Below the pieces are notes generated by a model, which worked only from the letters and a program-made list of their open reading frames with translations, had not been told where the DNA came from and made no database searches. 64,000 nucleotides of DNA from NCBI GenBank assembly GCA_028023455.1, contig JAQFVV010000049.1, positions 3,284,536 to 3,348,535 of the forward strand, given 5' to 3'. The DNA comes from Epiperipatus broadwayi (taxonomy: Eukaryota; Onychophora; Udeonychophora; Euonychophora; Peripatidae). Of the stretch, positions 51,401-62,144 are shown in pieces; positions within the stretch are counted from its first letter, which is position 1, and the number at the start of each line of letters is the position of its first letter. The translations under genes and the position numbers were made by a program.

Positions 51401-53705
51401 AAATTCACAATTTAAAACTTTTAAGCATTGTTAGCTAAAACTAAAGAACAATTTATTAAATCTACATTGATTGGTTTACAAGTTGTCGAAAATTTATCTA
51501 ACCGTCAACTTTCTTCAAATGAAGTTTCCCTGTTGGAGAAATGGTTTAATTATGTGCTAGCTCCTAAACGTATTCCAGCTAAAAGTATTACGCGTAACGT
51601 GGAATCTTTTTTAATCTGGTTAACTAGATGCAAGGCAATTTTTCAAAAGCTACCGTCCGATGAATTTAATAACTGCTTCTTTAACTTAATTAAAAACATT
51701 CAAGAAACAGACAAGAGAGAAGCAGACCCATACCTGACTATACTAACCTGGGAATCCACAACTTGCTTAAACAGCACTTGAATAACCACCCTTTAAATGG
51801 ACTATTAGATAATCATAATTAAGGGCTAATAGAATTCTCCACCCATAACTCACCAAAGCAAGGACTTGTAACACTAATATATGAATATAGATAAGACAAA
51901 TGATCTTTCCACCTTATAGCAAAATGATATAGAACTATATAATAGCACCTGTTTTGTAATTTGCTGATTTTACAAACCAGAATTTCTTTGCATATATCAC
52001 TCTGTAACTTATAGCTTGCGATTTTTCTTTGCATTCTTTGTATTCGCTCTTAGGTCAAATCAAATCATTTTGAAAGAGAGAAATATATATTTTCATACTG
52101 CCAAGATTTGAAGTTTGTGATGTTTTGAAAAATATGAAACCTCCAAAAACTAATTTATATAAAGAAGTATTTGTCGCACTTCATAATTTAAAGAGAGATG
52201 ACCTGTTATCATTCCAGCAGATAAAAGTTATTTGACTGTTGTATTATTAATACTTCAGATTATAACAATAACATTTTAAATTTACTAAATAATGGCACTT
52301 ATAAAAAGCTTGTTAGAGATACTCCGATATACTTAAAAAAAGCCAAACTTCCTATCAAATGTATCAGCACAGATGAGGAGAAATTTTTTTTTTTTTTTCC
52401 AAGAGAAGACTTTTCATTATACCGTAAAATTTATGTTTTACCTGAAATTCATAAACCTGATTGAGATCGATTGTGTATGCTATAGATTATTCTTTGACTC
52501 AATTTTTAGCCCAATGCTTACAATTGTTGACAGAGAACAATCCATCCAAAACCTAAAATTCAGCTCATTTTATTACTATTATTAAAAACTTAAAGCCAGC
52601 TAAAAGCAATTTATGTTCAGTTTTAATGTCTCTTTTATGTTTAGCAGTATTCCTGTTGAAGAAACTTTATTTATAATATCTCATTACAATAATTTATCTG
52701 ATTTTATTATTCCATAGAAAAAACCATTGCCTTGAAAATTACATTTTTTATTTATGATTTTCATAAGTAAATTAAAGAGCTTTCTATAATTGCTGATCTC
52801 TTGATGATGTGTGGATTATATATTTGTCATATGGCCTCATGGTATTGATGCTTTGAATTTTTTTCTAATGGAAGGTATCTTAGTATTAAGTTTATTATTG
52901 AAGTTGAAAATAACAAAACACATTCTTTTCTAGATATTTTAATTGCAAGAAAATCTTATGACTCATCATCAATATCTGTTTATAAAAAATCCACCCATAT
53001 ACGAACAGATATCTTAATTTCAATTCTCATCATCATTCCTGGTCATATATTTTCTGTGGCAACAAATCTCTTGCTAAGAGCATATAGTTTGCCTGATAAA
53101 GATTATTTTGCTCAAAAAATAACTAATTAATATATTTTACATTCTAATGATTACAATAAAAGCATATATAAAGCTTTATATAACATTAATATGAAGAAGA
53201 AAAAAAATACAATTAACATTTAAACTAGTTATAGAGTTGAGTCACTAACAAAAGCAGTATTAGATGGCTTAATTTCAATATTAAGACTACCTTTTAACAA
53301 GCAAAAAAATTGATGATTTTTTTCAATAAATCTAAAAGATCAAGTACTTTTAGAATACCAAGGTGTCCATGAAATCTATGTTCCCAGTACTCAAGAAAAT
53401 ATGTGAGTCGATCAAAGACATATTAATGTCAGAATTGTGGAACATAAAAATCCCTTCAATCAAAAGTTGATTACACCAGCTTTTACATCCCATTTTTTAA
53501 GAAATTGAGCACATACCTTGATAATCCTAAAATACTAGCTAATTTGAAAAAATATAATTTAAGAACTATAAAAGAGACTATTGAAATATTAAAAAAATTG
53601 GTTGACTTAACAAATCTGATGAAGCACAATGGATTCCAGTCTTGTGGAGGCAATTGTAAAACTGAAGAAAGTAATTTTTTTTTGTTAATTCATGTATTCT
53701 AAATG
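51400..53705 (+). pseudogene. Penelope-like element, near full length but degenerate
   Basis: An open N-terminal stretch (51428-51781; NLSNRQLSSNEVSLLEKWFN and APKRIPAKSI) matches the style of PLE N-termini. RT debris follows: YKEVFVALHNLKRDD (about 52160-52205), NGTYKKLVRDT, YVLPEIHKPD (about 52431-52463), NSAHFITIIKNLKP (about 52557-52600) and HSFLDILIARKS (about 52921-52956). The GIY-YIG end (53340-53600) keeps LDNPKILANLKKYN. The many stops and frameshifts show a dead copy. It is longer than the PLE fragment at 5.4 kb and clearly diverged from it. Confidence 0.82.
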
Positions 53706-54117
53706 GACAACAGTGATCAAATATATATATATGAATGATTATTCTTTATGCTCAATCTCAATATTTCTTAAGAAATTTCAGTTCTTCTTTAAGACCTCAA
53801 CTTTAATAAAGATGCATGTTATTTTATAAAAATGATGGGAATTAAAACAAAATAATACCAATATAATCCAAATAAGTTCGTCAATAATCATAAAATTATT
53901 AAATTATATATATATATGCAAAAAAATCAAATCTTATATATATATATATATATATGCAAAGAAATCAAATCTTATATCACTATTTAAGTTAGATAGGTGG
54001 ATTTGAAGACATAAGGATGTCTGAAAATTTCAGATTTTCTACTTAATAGTTAACCATTAAATAAAGAGCTAGGCTTGACCTGGTATTTTAAATCTAATGC
54101 TTGAATATCCTAACACC

Positions 54118-54207
54118 TCACAAGGAATCTAGAAGGAGAAACTGCTCTGGGGTTGGGGATATTCCCAAAAGCTTGTGAAGAGCTATTGGTAAGCTCATTA
54201 TATATAT
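54118..54207 (+). repeat. dispersed repeat, copy B, cut by the assembly gap
   Basis: Ends gagctattggtaagctcatt and runs into a TA stretch at the gap; related to copy A at 29.9 kb. Confidence 0.5.
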
Positions 54208-54707
54208 NNNNNNNNNNNNNNNNNNNNNNNNNNNNNNNNNNNNNNNNNNNNNNNNNNNNNNNNNNNNNNNNNNNNNNNNNNNNNNNNNNNNNNNNNNNNN
54301 NNNNNNNNNNNNNNNNNNNNNNNNNNNNNNNNNNNNNNNNNNNNNNNNNNNNNNNNNNNNNNNNNNNNNNNNNNNNNNNNNNNNNNNNNNNNNNNNNNNN
54401 NNNNNNNNNNNNNNNNNNNNNNNNNNNNNNNNNNNNNNNNNNNNNNNNNNNNNNNNNNNNNNNNNNNNNNNNNNNNNNNNNNNNNNNNNNNNNNNNNNNN
54501 NNNNNNNNNNNNNNNNNNNNNNNNNNNNNNNNNNNNNNNNNNNNNNNNNNNNNNNNNNNNNNNNNNNNNNNNNNNNNNNNNNNNNNNNNNNNNNNNNNNN
54601 NNNNNNNNNNNNNNNNNNNNNNNNNNNNNNNNNNNNNNNNNNNNNNNNNNNNNNNNNNNNNNNNNNNNNNNNNNNNNNNNNNNNNNNNNNNNNNNNNNNN
54701 NNNNNNN
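54208..54707. other. assembly gap (exactly 500 N)
   Basis: A round-number placeholder gap. Sequence resumes one base inside the inferred LTR end, so the gap probably reflects the repeat boundary and its true size is unknown. Confidence 0.98.
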
Positions 54708-57700
54708 CTAACCTAATAAAATTGAGAATGTACTTCCTAATTAATATTAAAATCCATTCGGAAAACTATACCCTTCCGACTACTACTCGTATAAGCCGGG
54801 TAATAAACTCTACTTTACTTAATAATAATAGCTCTACGTTAGGTTAGTTCTATAATAATTCAGCTACAGCGATATGCAGTTCAGACAGAGATAGAATAAA
54901 AAAAAATATCATTAATAAAATAAATTTAAAAAGAAAATTATTAATAAACTACCATTCTTTCTCTGTCCAAAACACATTCTCTGGGCTGTAAGTACGTGCA
55001 CTGTTCGACAATGATGATGATGATTTTTCATGTCATTGTTAATATTACTGACTAAAACAAAATATTCATTAATTTGCCAATATGATCTCAATATTTTTGG
55101 TTATTATACAATTAGATGTTTCAATCTCTTAAGCCATGCCACGCTTGTAATATTGATCTGAATTTGATCAATTATTAATTTAAGAGCACTTATAATAATG
55201 ACACTAATCTCAGGGTTCTCTGTTATATTTAATAAAATTGCTCGGCAGTATTGTGTTGTCGCATATGACTGACATTCTGGTCGGCTATAGGAAACATTTA
55301 CCTTATTTAAATTCTAGGTGTCTGCATCCACACATTAACTATTATAATATTTAATGAGATGATAACCATATTCAATAACAACGCATAATTTTGAATAATA
55401 AAGCCTTTTAAATCCAGAATCTCAGTCGGAATGATGAAAAGACAAGGGTGCTTTTGTGTCCTTCCATTATCCATGACAACACAATAATTTAACTAAGATT
55501 TATTACTTAGACACTTCCTTAAATGGGTATTCAACAATGTGCAACCAAAGATAGTAGTTTGGGAATAAAGTGATTTTACACACATATAAAATAAAATAAA
55601 ATGTCTTGGTCTGAAGTTTTCAATTCCATAAATAATTCTTATTAAAATATAATATAATGAAATATTTTGATCTGCTTACAATTGTCTATCTGGTGTTTTG
55701 AATTTAAGATTTCATAAATGATTTTGGACTCAAGAAAGTATTGCAAGTATTATGCCAATACACTTTTATTTAGCACATAAGAAAAATGACTCAAAACAAC
55801 TTGTAACAAGACGATAATTTATTATTAAATTATAACAAAATTCTAATTTATTATTATGGTTTAACAAAAATATCTTTTATGATTAACATAATAAACAAAC
55901 ATATACAATTTATTCGATCCCATATGGATAAAACAAAATATAACTAATATTAATTCGTCTATACTTTTAGACTTGGATTCGAACTACTTCTTCATCTTCT
56001 TTTTACATTTATGCAAATTGAATATAACAAAATAAATAGTATTATCGATACATCAACTCATTCGTTTAGTGTATCTTATATGAACGGTTACTTAAATTTA
56101 TTGACTAACGATCTGTTTTAAAACAAAAATAATCTGATTCTAGGCAATGCGTACAAACGATTTTTATTATCATATCTTTAATTAAATGATAGTTTTTATT
56201 TAGATAACTTATTATAATTTATGGGTTACGTATCAGAAGTTACACTTATTATTTTAATGTTTACCTTAATAACAACTGAAGTTGTTATACACACTGTTTT
56301 TCCTCAGTATAAGTTATATTGTGAGTGCTACTTAATCATTAACCTGAATTAAACCTAGTATTTGAACCCTCTATTGGCAAATGAAAATTTTTAATCACGC
56401 AATTTTAAAACTTACTCTCTCCATTGACTTACGTGTGGATTACCAGCACTATTCCGTCGCACAATTCAGACATTGATCATATATACTAGCACGCTATTTA
56501 TACTAAATGGAGCTTGAGGAATTAACCTCCAATATACCCGTTATCTTGCCATAACTTTCTAAACAAACACAATATTCAACACCTTCCGTGGTGGAATTAT
56601 CTCTATTTTCTCATGAGGAATAAGGAATAACACCGAAGGGCTGTAGAGTTAACTACTATATTAAAATAGTTTGGTGGGTCCTTGCCTCTTAATTGGGCAT
56701 AATAGGAACACACACCAAATATAATCCTCTCCTGGGATTTTAACTAATGAAATACACTAAATACTATATAAAGTACTGATCGTCCTAACTCTGAGAAGCG
56801 ATCACTTGGGTTATAAACATACCCGAATACTAGATTTATCTATTCCCCTCATGGAAAATAAAGCTTTTGGGGAGATTATTTTCTATCCCACAAAATAGAT
56901 ACATTACAATTATTACTTAGGCGCATATTAAGCCTATACCGATGCTATATCGGGGCAAGACAAGCAAATACACTAATTACACTAAATTTATGTTCCGGGG
57001 TATACTTAGATCAGCGTCTGATATCAATGGATATCACAGAATACAATAATAATTTTCACTTTTGCCAAAGAAATATTCAACAAATAATAGGAAGTATAGT
57101 ATTTTGAACTAAACCAAGTGAATGCGTTAATAAAGAATAATTGGGAATAAGTTCCTTAATTAACATAGTATAAATTTGTTTCATACTTTAAATAAGTAAT
57201 ATTTTGTATAGCACTTCTCTTTAATTACTTCTGATAATTTTAACTAGATATTTTGCCTATTAAGTATCTAAATTTTTCCTCTTCCACGCATCTAACATCT
57301 AAATTGATACTCATAATTGCATGTCATAAGTAAACACATTTTATAAAAAAAATATATTTTTTTTTTCATGTCAAATATAAATTTAACCTAGAATAATTAC
57401 ATAAAAACATACCTTTATGATTACAAGGTCATTTAAATATTACTTGAATATAGCCTTTAACCTGCTGATATAAAAAAAAAAATACACATAATTTTACAAA
57501 TTAGTAAAAAAAAAATCATTACTTAACAAGTGCTTATAATATCACTAAAAAAAAATGTTTTCCGTTGGGCACTTTATCCAGATGAAGAACTTGATTCATT
57601 CGTAGTTCACGAAGCAAATTTAAACAAGAAACACATTTTATTATTTCATTTATAAAAAGTTGCCTTCATTCTGGTGCACTTAATAGTAGGCAAAGAAAAA

Positions 57701-59256
57701 CATAGCAGCGTGGATTTTAATTCTTTCTTGAATTAACTGCTATAATTTTGGGATCCAAGAAAACAATACAGATTTTAACATTACGAATATTTGACGATAA
57801 ACGATCACATATACAATTCTTTTCTTTTTACGATTGGCGATACGTATCATTTTTAGCTAGCTGGCTTATGAATAAAAGAATGCGCGAATTTTTCCAAAAT
57901 ATTATTTTTAGAAAGACTGCAGCTGACTTACGTGGATATAAAGTTTTAATGACTCCAATTCATGTATAATATAACATATTATTTTATGGTTATAATTAAG
58001 TCACTAATGTTTATAGTTTTTATTCCTACTCTAGGAATTATAATTTTTCTTTAATAATGAATTCTCCGTAAATGCACACATACAAATTTTCCGATATTTG
58101 CCTTGAGAAAATTTATATTTCTTTTTAAAAAAAAATATGCAGGTGCATAAGTAAATATCGTTTATTATTTATATTATTTCTAGATAATTTTCAGTGAATA
58201 AAACAGATTTTAACGTGGGGAACTTGCATTATTTTCTAAAGCAGACAATTTCTGTTAGAAAGAGCGTGAAACTTTTTGGTTAACTTTCCTTGGCTTTTAT
58301 AATATGTCTTTTAATTATAATTTTTCTTTTATACCATGAAAAGATTATTAAATAAGGTAAAGTTAACAAATAATTAATTATTTCTTGGAAATTACTTATA
58401 TTGCTTAGTTTAACTATAATGATATTTTCCGTGATCGCTGTAGTCAATACGTTCACTTTGCACTTTAGCCGAAGATAGAACATTTTTGAGTATAAAAAGC
58501 TTTATAATAGGTAGATAGCAACAGAAGCTTATGGATGTCTTATCAAAATATTTTAGCTAGACATGATATTGTTAAAATGTTACTTGAATTATATTTATTT
58601 CTGCAATAAAAAAATATAAAAATTTGTTACCGAATTTCAGCACTGCTTCCTCTTGTAAAACTTATGTCAGACTAGATTTTCTACAAAATTTAGCGGTCTT
58701 CTTTTAGCGACCTCTGACAGAAAAATAATTATTTAATTATACATAAACAAAGGAAAGGAAAAAAAAAACTTATTACAGTTATATATTTCTGTATGATTTA
58801 AATGGATTACAAGATAATTTGACAAATAATGAAAAATAATAAATATCTTTAACTAATAATGCTTATTAGTGATGTATAATTCTGTATACATTATTATCTA
58901 AATAATTTAAAAAAAATTATCAGAAGTTATTGTGCTTTATGATAAGACACTCATCTACTCTCCCCTCTACCCATCCAAAATCAATTACTGTTTATGAGAT
59001 GTGCTTTTATACTATATTAAATTGCTCTTATTGTTAACATATTTTAACTAAATTATTTATGCTCTTCTTCAAAATGACATTGGATTACCAAATTTATTAG
59101 TTATTTGCTTAAAACACGTTAAAGTGAGTAAATAGCATACTTTATTAATCACTTAATATTATTATTATTTTACTTTTTATTTCCTAGAAAAGGATTGCAT
59201 TGTTTTCCTGTGGAAATAATGCTAAATAAACCAAGTGTCAATAACACTAGGTTACA
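54707..59256 (-). repeat. 3' LTR of the gag-only element (about 4.55 kb, inferred)
   Basis: The region 54708-56558 aligns with 62146-64000. The right border is placed where, on the minus strand, ACGGTGGGAGAAT is followed by TGTAACCTAG. The left border reads (T)CTAACCTAAT. The two ends are therefore inverted copies (TGTAACCTA and TCTAACCTA, 8 of 9). About 2.7 kb of this LTR has no partner in the window, so its length rests on the border motifs. Confidence 0.65.
57748..57969 (+). CDS. unrecognised 73-residue ORF, antisense within the LTR
   Basis: An open frame with mixed, non-low-complexity composition, including SHIQFFSFYDWRYVSFLAS and FRKTAADLRGYKVLM. It has more CpG codons than the surroundings. 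ACAG lies shortly before the bulk of the frame and GTATAA follows the CAT codon, so it could be an exon (57765-57965) rather than a free ORF. I do not recognise the family. It lies inside the inferred LTR, opposite to gag. It may be a captured host exon or chance. Confidence 0.3.
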   Translation: MGSKKTIQILTLRIFDDKRSHIQFFSFYDWRYVSFLASWLMNKRMREFFQNIIFRKTAADLRGYKVLMTPIHV

Positions 59257-59269
59257 ATTCTCCCACCGT
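59257..59269 (-). promoter_or_regulatory. polypurine tract of the LTR element
   Basis: Minus strand ACGGTGGGAGAAT, 210 bases after the gag stop and directly before TGTAAC, the inferred LTR start. Polypurine tracts prime plus-strand synthesis in LTR elements. Confidence 0.7.
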
Positions 59270-59479
59270 TATGAAAAAATAAAAATAAAATAATACATAC
59301 ATTATTAATATTTCTTATTGTATTGTTAGGTCTATATTATACTTCTTTTAGAAGTTAATAAATTAAATCTTACAGATTTAATTTTGTTTAGGATATGGTA
59401 GTAAGCTTCGGGCATTATAGGTACCTCTTGTTCCATTAGGGGTTGAGATCCTATTTAATTTAATACCCTGCTACTTTTA

Positions 59480-61576
59480 CTACTTTTTATCTTTTTTTAG
59501 TATCGTTGTGATACCACTAGTAGAAGGTTGATTCTCATTTAGAATCCTTTTCTTCCCTGTCGGCCTACTAAGGTGGCTATTTGATCTACTATAGGGATTC
59601 GTCCTATAATATCCCTTTTCTTTACTTAACCTCCTCTTTCCCACATAGGACCTATCTATGAAATTAACATTGTTTACCATAGGATGGGTATCCCTATTTA
59701 CCCTACTCCTATTTTCACTATTCCTATCACTAGTTTCTAGCGCATCCAAAATTTCAACTACCTCTTCTATCGTATGCCGGTCAGCAGCAATCAAGACCTG
59801 CTCGACATGCCTCGGTAAATTATGGCGAATTATTCTCACAATTTGGGTCTCGGACAAAGGATAGGCTGTTAACGTTTTCAGTTTGACGGCCTGACTCCTG
59901 AAAAACTGAGTGTAACTGCCCTTATTTATATGATATCTTTCTTGAGATATCTGATATCTGAGGTTGTCTTGGCGGTCTTCCCCCCAAAAACTGGCTAACA
60001 TAAGATATTTAAAGTCCCCATATGTTTCCGGTTTTATAAATAACGATTGCCACCAATCTTTAGATGCCGCACTTAAATGGTTTGTGGCAATGGCAATCTT
60101 CTCTACCTCAGACAAATGACATAAGGTGAACAATTCGTCTAAATTTTGGAGATATTCATGTGGATTCTCCTGGTATTCTCCTTTAAAGAATTTTATTTTG
60201 AGGAATTTCAAGGCCATTGAGCTATTACTTTCGGGCTCTAACATGACTTTGTGTCTGGCCTCATTCAATGGATTGTACATTGATTCAAGTGGACTAATCA
60301 TTGTATGTAACTCAGAGATTACGGGTTTATTATGATCATTATTAATTTCCTTAACCTGAGTTTCAGCTACATTTTTACTATGAACAACTTTATCCATATT
60401 AAGGTCCATAGCTTTCATACGACTTTCTAATCCTAATTTATAATTTTGCCATTCACAGTCTATTCTTGTAGAACTGTCCTTAAGGCCTACATTTAAATGT
60501 TGAATTTGTTGCTTTAACTGGTTAATAGTTTCATCTTTCTCTAACTCAAGTTTATCTTCTAGTCTTTGATATACTGTATTCTCACATTGAGTCATATATT
60601 CACCTATTTCCTCTTTGAGATCATTATGTAATATTTGGGAATTATTCTTTAATATCTCACTAAAATGTTCTACTTTTCCTATCACTTGAATTAGATCACT
60701 TTCTATATTTTTATTAATTTCATATTGGGTTACCTCTTGAGTTTCTAACTTAGCTATTCTGCTAGTAATCTGGCTCTGACATCCTTTTGATAAATTGTCA
60801 GGTTCAAGAGTTATATTTTGGACTTCTTCTTTTAAGTTTCTAAACTCACTCCTAGCACTATCTAATTCTCCCTTCATACATTCTATTTTATCCTTAACTT
60901 CACTGTTTAATTCTACATATTGGCTTATGAAGTCCTGCTGAATAGCCTCGATCATATTTTTGGCCCTTTCAGACTTTATTTCTATTTCTTTCTTAATTTT
61001 TATTTCTAGTTTTTCGGAGGCCAATTTTGACTCTTCTATATGGTTCGTTAACTTTTCCCTTAGGTCTTTGGTCTCCTGTACGTGATTGTCTATTTTACTG
61101 TCCAAATTTTGAATTTGGTTCTTTAATTCACTATTGGAATTTTTTATTTGACTTTCTATTTTACTTTCTAATTCACTATTGGAATTTTTTATTTGATTTT
61201 CTAATTTACTATTTAATTGTTGTACTTGACTTTCTATTCTACTTTCTAATTCACTATTTGAATTTTTTATTTGATTTTTTAATTCACTATTTAATTGTTG
61301 AACTTGACTTTCTATTTTACTTTCTGAGTTTTTTAATTCACTATTTAAATTTTGTAGCTGTGTAGACAAACTTTGTAATATTGTAAATATTTGGATTTGC
61401 TCATCCCCAGGTAGATCTTTATCTACTTTAGCTTTTTTCGGACTAACTTCATCTAAAGATTCTTGTTCCTCTCTTACTTCTACATGAAAATATGGTGTTT
61501 GGGTATCTGGGGATTGGAGATCTTGGGATTCTCCCAAATCCTCTGAAATATCCTGACTATCTTGGCTTTCACTCAT
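59480..61576 (-). CDS. retrotransposon Gag with long coiled-coil N-terminus
   Basis: An intact 698-residue ORF. Residues 1-60 are acidic, Ser/Gln-rich, with a basic PKKAKV patch at 46-51 resembling a nuclear localisation signal. Residues about 65-440 are predicted coiled coil, opening with repeated QLNSELKNQIKNSNSELES-type units. Residues about 454-615 form a retrotransposon Gag (capsid-like) domain: FFKGEYQENPHEYLQNLDELF, ATNHLSAASKDWWQSL, then SYTQFFRSQAVKL. The basic tail (616-698) has KRRLSKEKGYYR but no CCHC zinc knuckle. The expected role is particle assembly and RNA packaging in the cytoplasm. The start Met is the first in frame after the leader. No pol frame follows, so replication enzymes would have to come from another element. 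The coil is much longer than in ordinary Ty3-type Gags. Confidence 0.9.
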   Translation of the reverse strand: MSESQDSQDISEDLGESQDLQSPDTQTPYFHVEVREEQESLDEVSPKKAKVDKDLPGDEQIQIFTILQSLSTQLQNLNSELKNSESKIESQVQQLNSELKNQIKNSNSELESRIESQVQQLNSKLENQIKNSNSELESKIESQIKNSNSELKNQIQNLDSKIDNHVQETKDLREKLTNHIEESKLASEKLEIKIKKEIEIKSERAKNMIEAIQQDFISQYVELNSEVKDKIECMKGELDSARSEFRNLKEEVQNITLEPDNLSKGCQSQITSRIAKLETQEVTQYEINKNIESDLIQVIGKVEHFSEILKNNSQILHNDLKEEIGEYMTQCENTVYQRLEDKLELEKDETINQLKQQIQHLNVGLKDSSTRIDCEWQNYKLGLESRMKAMDLNMDKVVHSKNVAETQVKEINNDHNKPVISELHTMISPLESMYNPLNEARHKVMLEPESNSSMALKFLKIKFFKGEYQENPHEYLQNLDELFTLCHLSEVEKIAIATNHLSAASKDWWQSLFIKPETYGDFKYLMLASFWGEDRQDNLRYQISQERYHINKGSYTQFFRSQAVKLKTLTAYPLSETQIVRIIRHNLPRHVEQVLIAADRHTIEEVVEILDALETSDRNSENRSRVNRDTHPMVNNVNFIDRSYVGKRRLSKEKGYYRTNPYSRSNSHLSRPTGKKRILNENQPSTSGITTILKKDKK

Positions 61577-62120
61577 ATTTAAAATTTTTAACTCTTTCTG
61601 TTATCTGACAGTACTGAAATTAGTAATGAACTATTAATAATATTGATAACAAATTATTGACAAGACATCCTGCCTCCATGCCTCTCCTATCAAAAACAAT
61701 CTACACCAAAACTATGCTCTGATATTTAATATAACTAAAGTCCCAATATTAACTACCGAATATTCTTTTCTCATATGCTACTTGGTCCATAGAAATCTCA
61801 CCAAACCATTATGTAATATGGTATAAGTGCTAATCACACCACCAGACAAGCAGATCATCATAAATGATAAAATCATTACAATATTTTATGGAATTACTTA
61901 CAGACCAGAACATTATAAACTAACAAATTTATTTATTCAGTGGCAAAAGATTATGTCATAAAATAGACATTCATATAATATTTTATGGCTAAAGAAACAA
62001 TTTATCATTGGCAAACATTTTCAATCAATGAACAATTAATTCATTCACGTGCAAATAATATTGATATTCATTTCAATAAAATTTTACCAAATTTATCGTG
62101 GCTAACTATAGCCATCGATG

Positions 62121-62142
62121 GCCCCTTATAGTTGGGCGGCCA
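62121..62142 (-). promoter_or_regulatory. primer-binding site (tRNA-Lys-like)
   Basis: Two bases after the LTR end, the minus strand reads TGGCCGCCCAACTATAAGGG. Apart from one extra C this starts like the TGGCGCCCAAC site complementary to a tRNA-Lys 3' end. The inner half is diverged, so the tRNA assignment is tentative. Confidence 0.6.
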
Positions 62143-62144
62143 TT

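Noticed and set aside
54153-54716. A 187-codon frame crossing the gap
   Set aside because: Almost all of it is N; the real codons are 18 at the start and two at the end. It is an artefact of unknown bases not ending the frame.
56800-56900. Alternative LTR border near the GAGGGGAATAG stretch
   Set aside because: It is a short purine run but is not followed by TG, and no inverted match to the other terminus occurs there.
57748-57969. Resemblance to a D-amino-acid oxidase-type segment (FRKTAADLRGYK)
   Set aside because: Only a few residues match from memory, no FAD-binding motif is visible and the order is not convincing, so no function is assigned.
61027-61365. A 112-codon plus-strand frame with repeated LIHYWNFLFD
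   Set aside because: It is the antisense shadow of the gag coiled-coil repeats.
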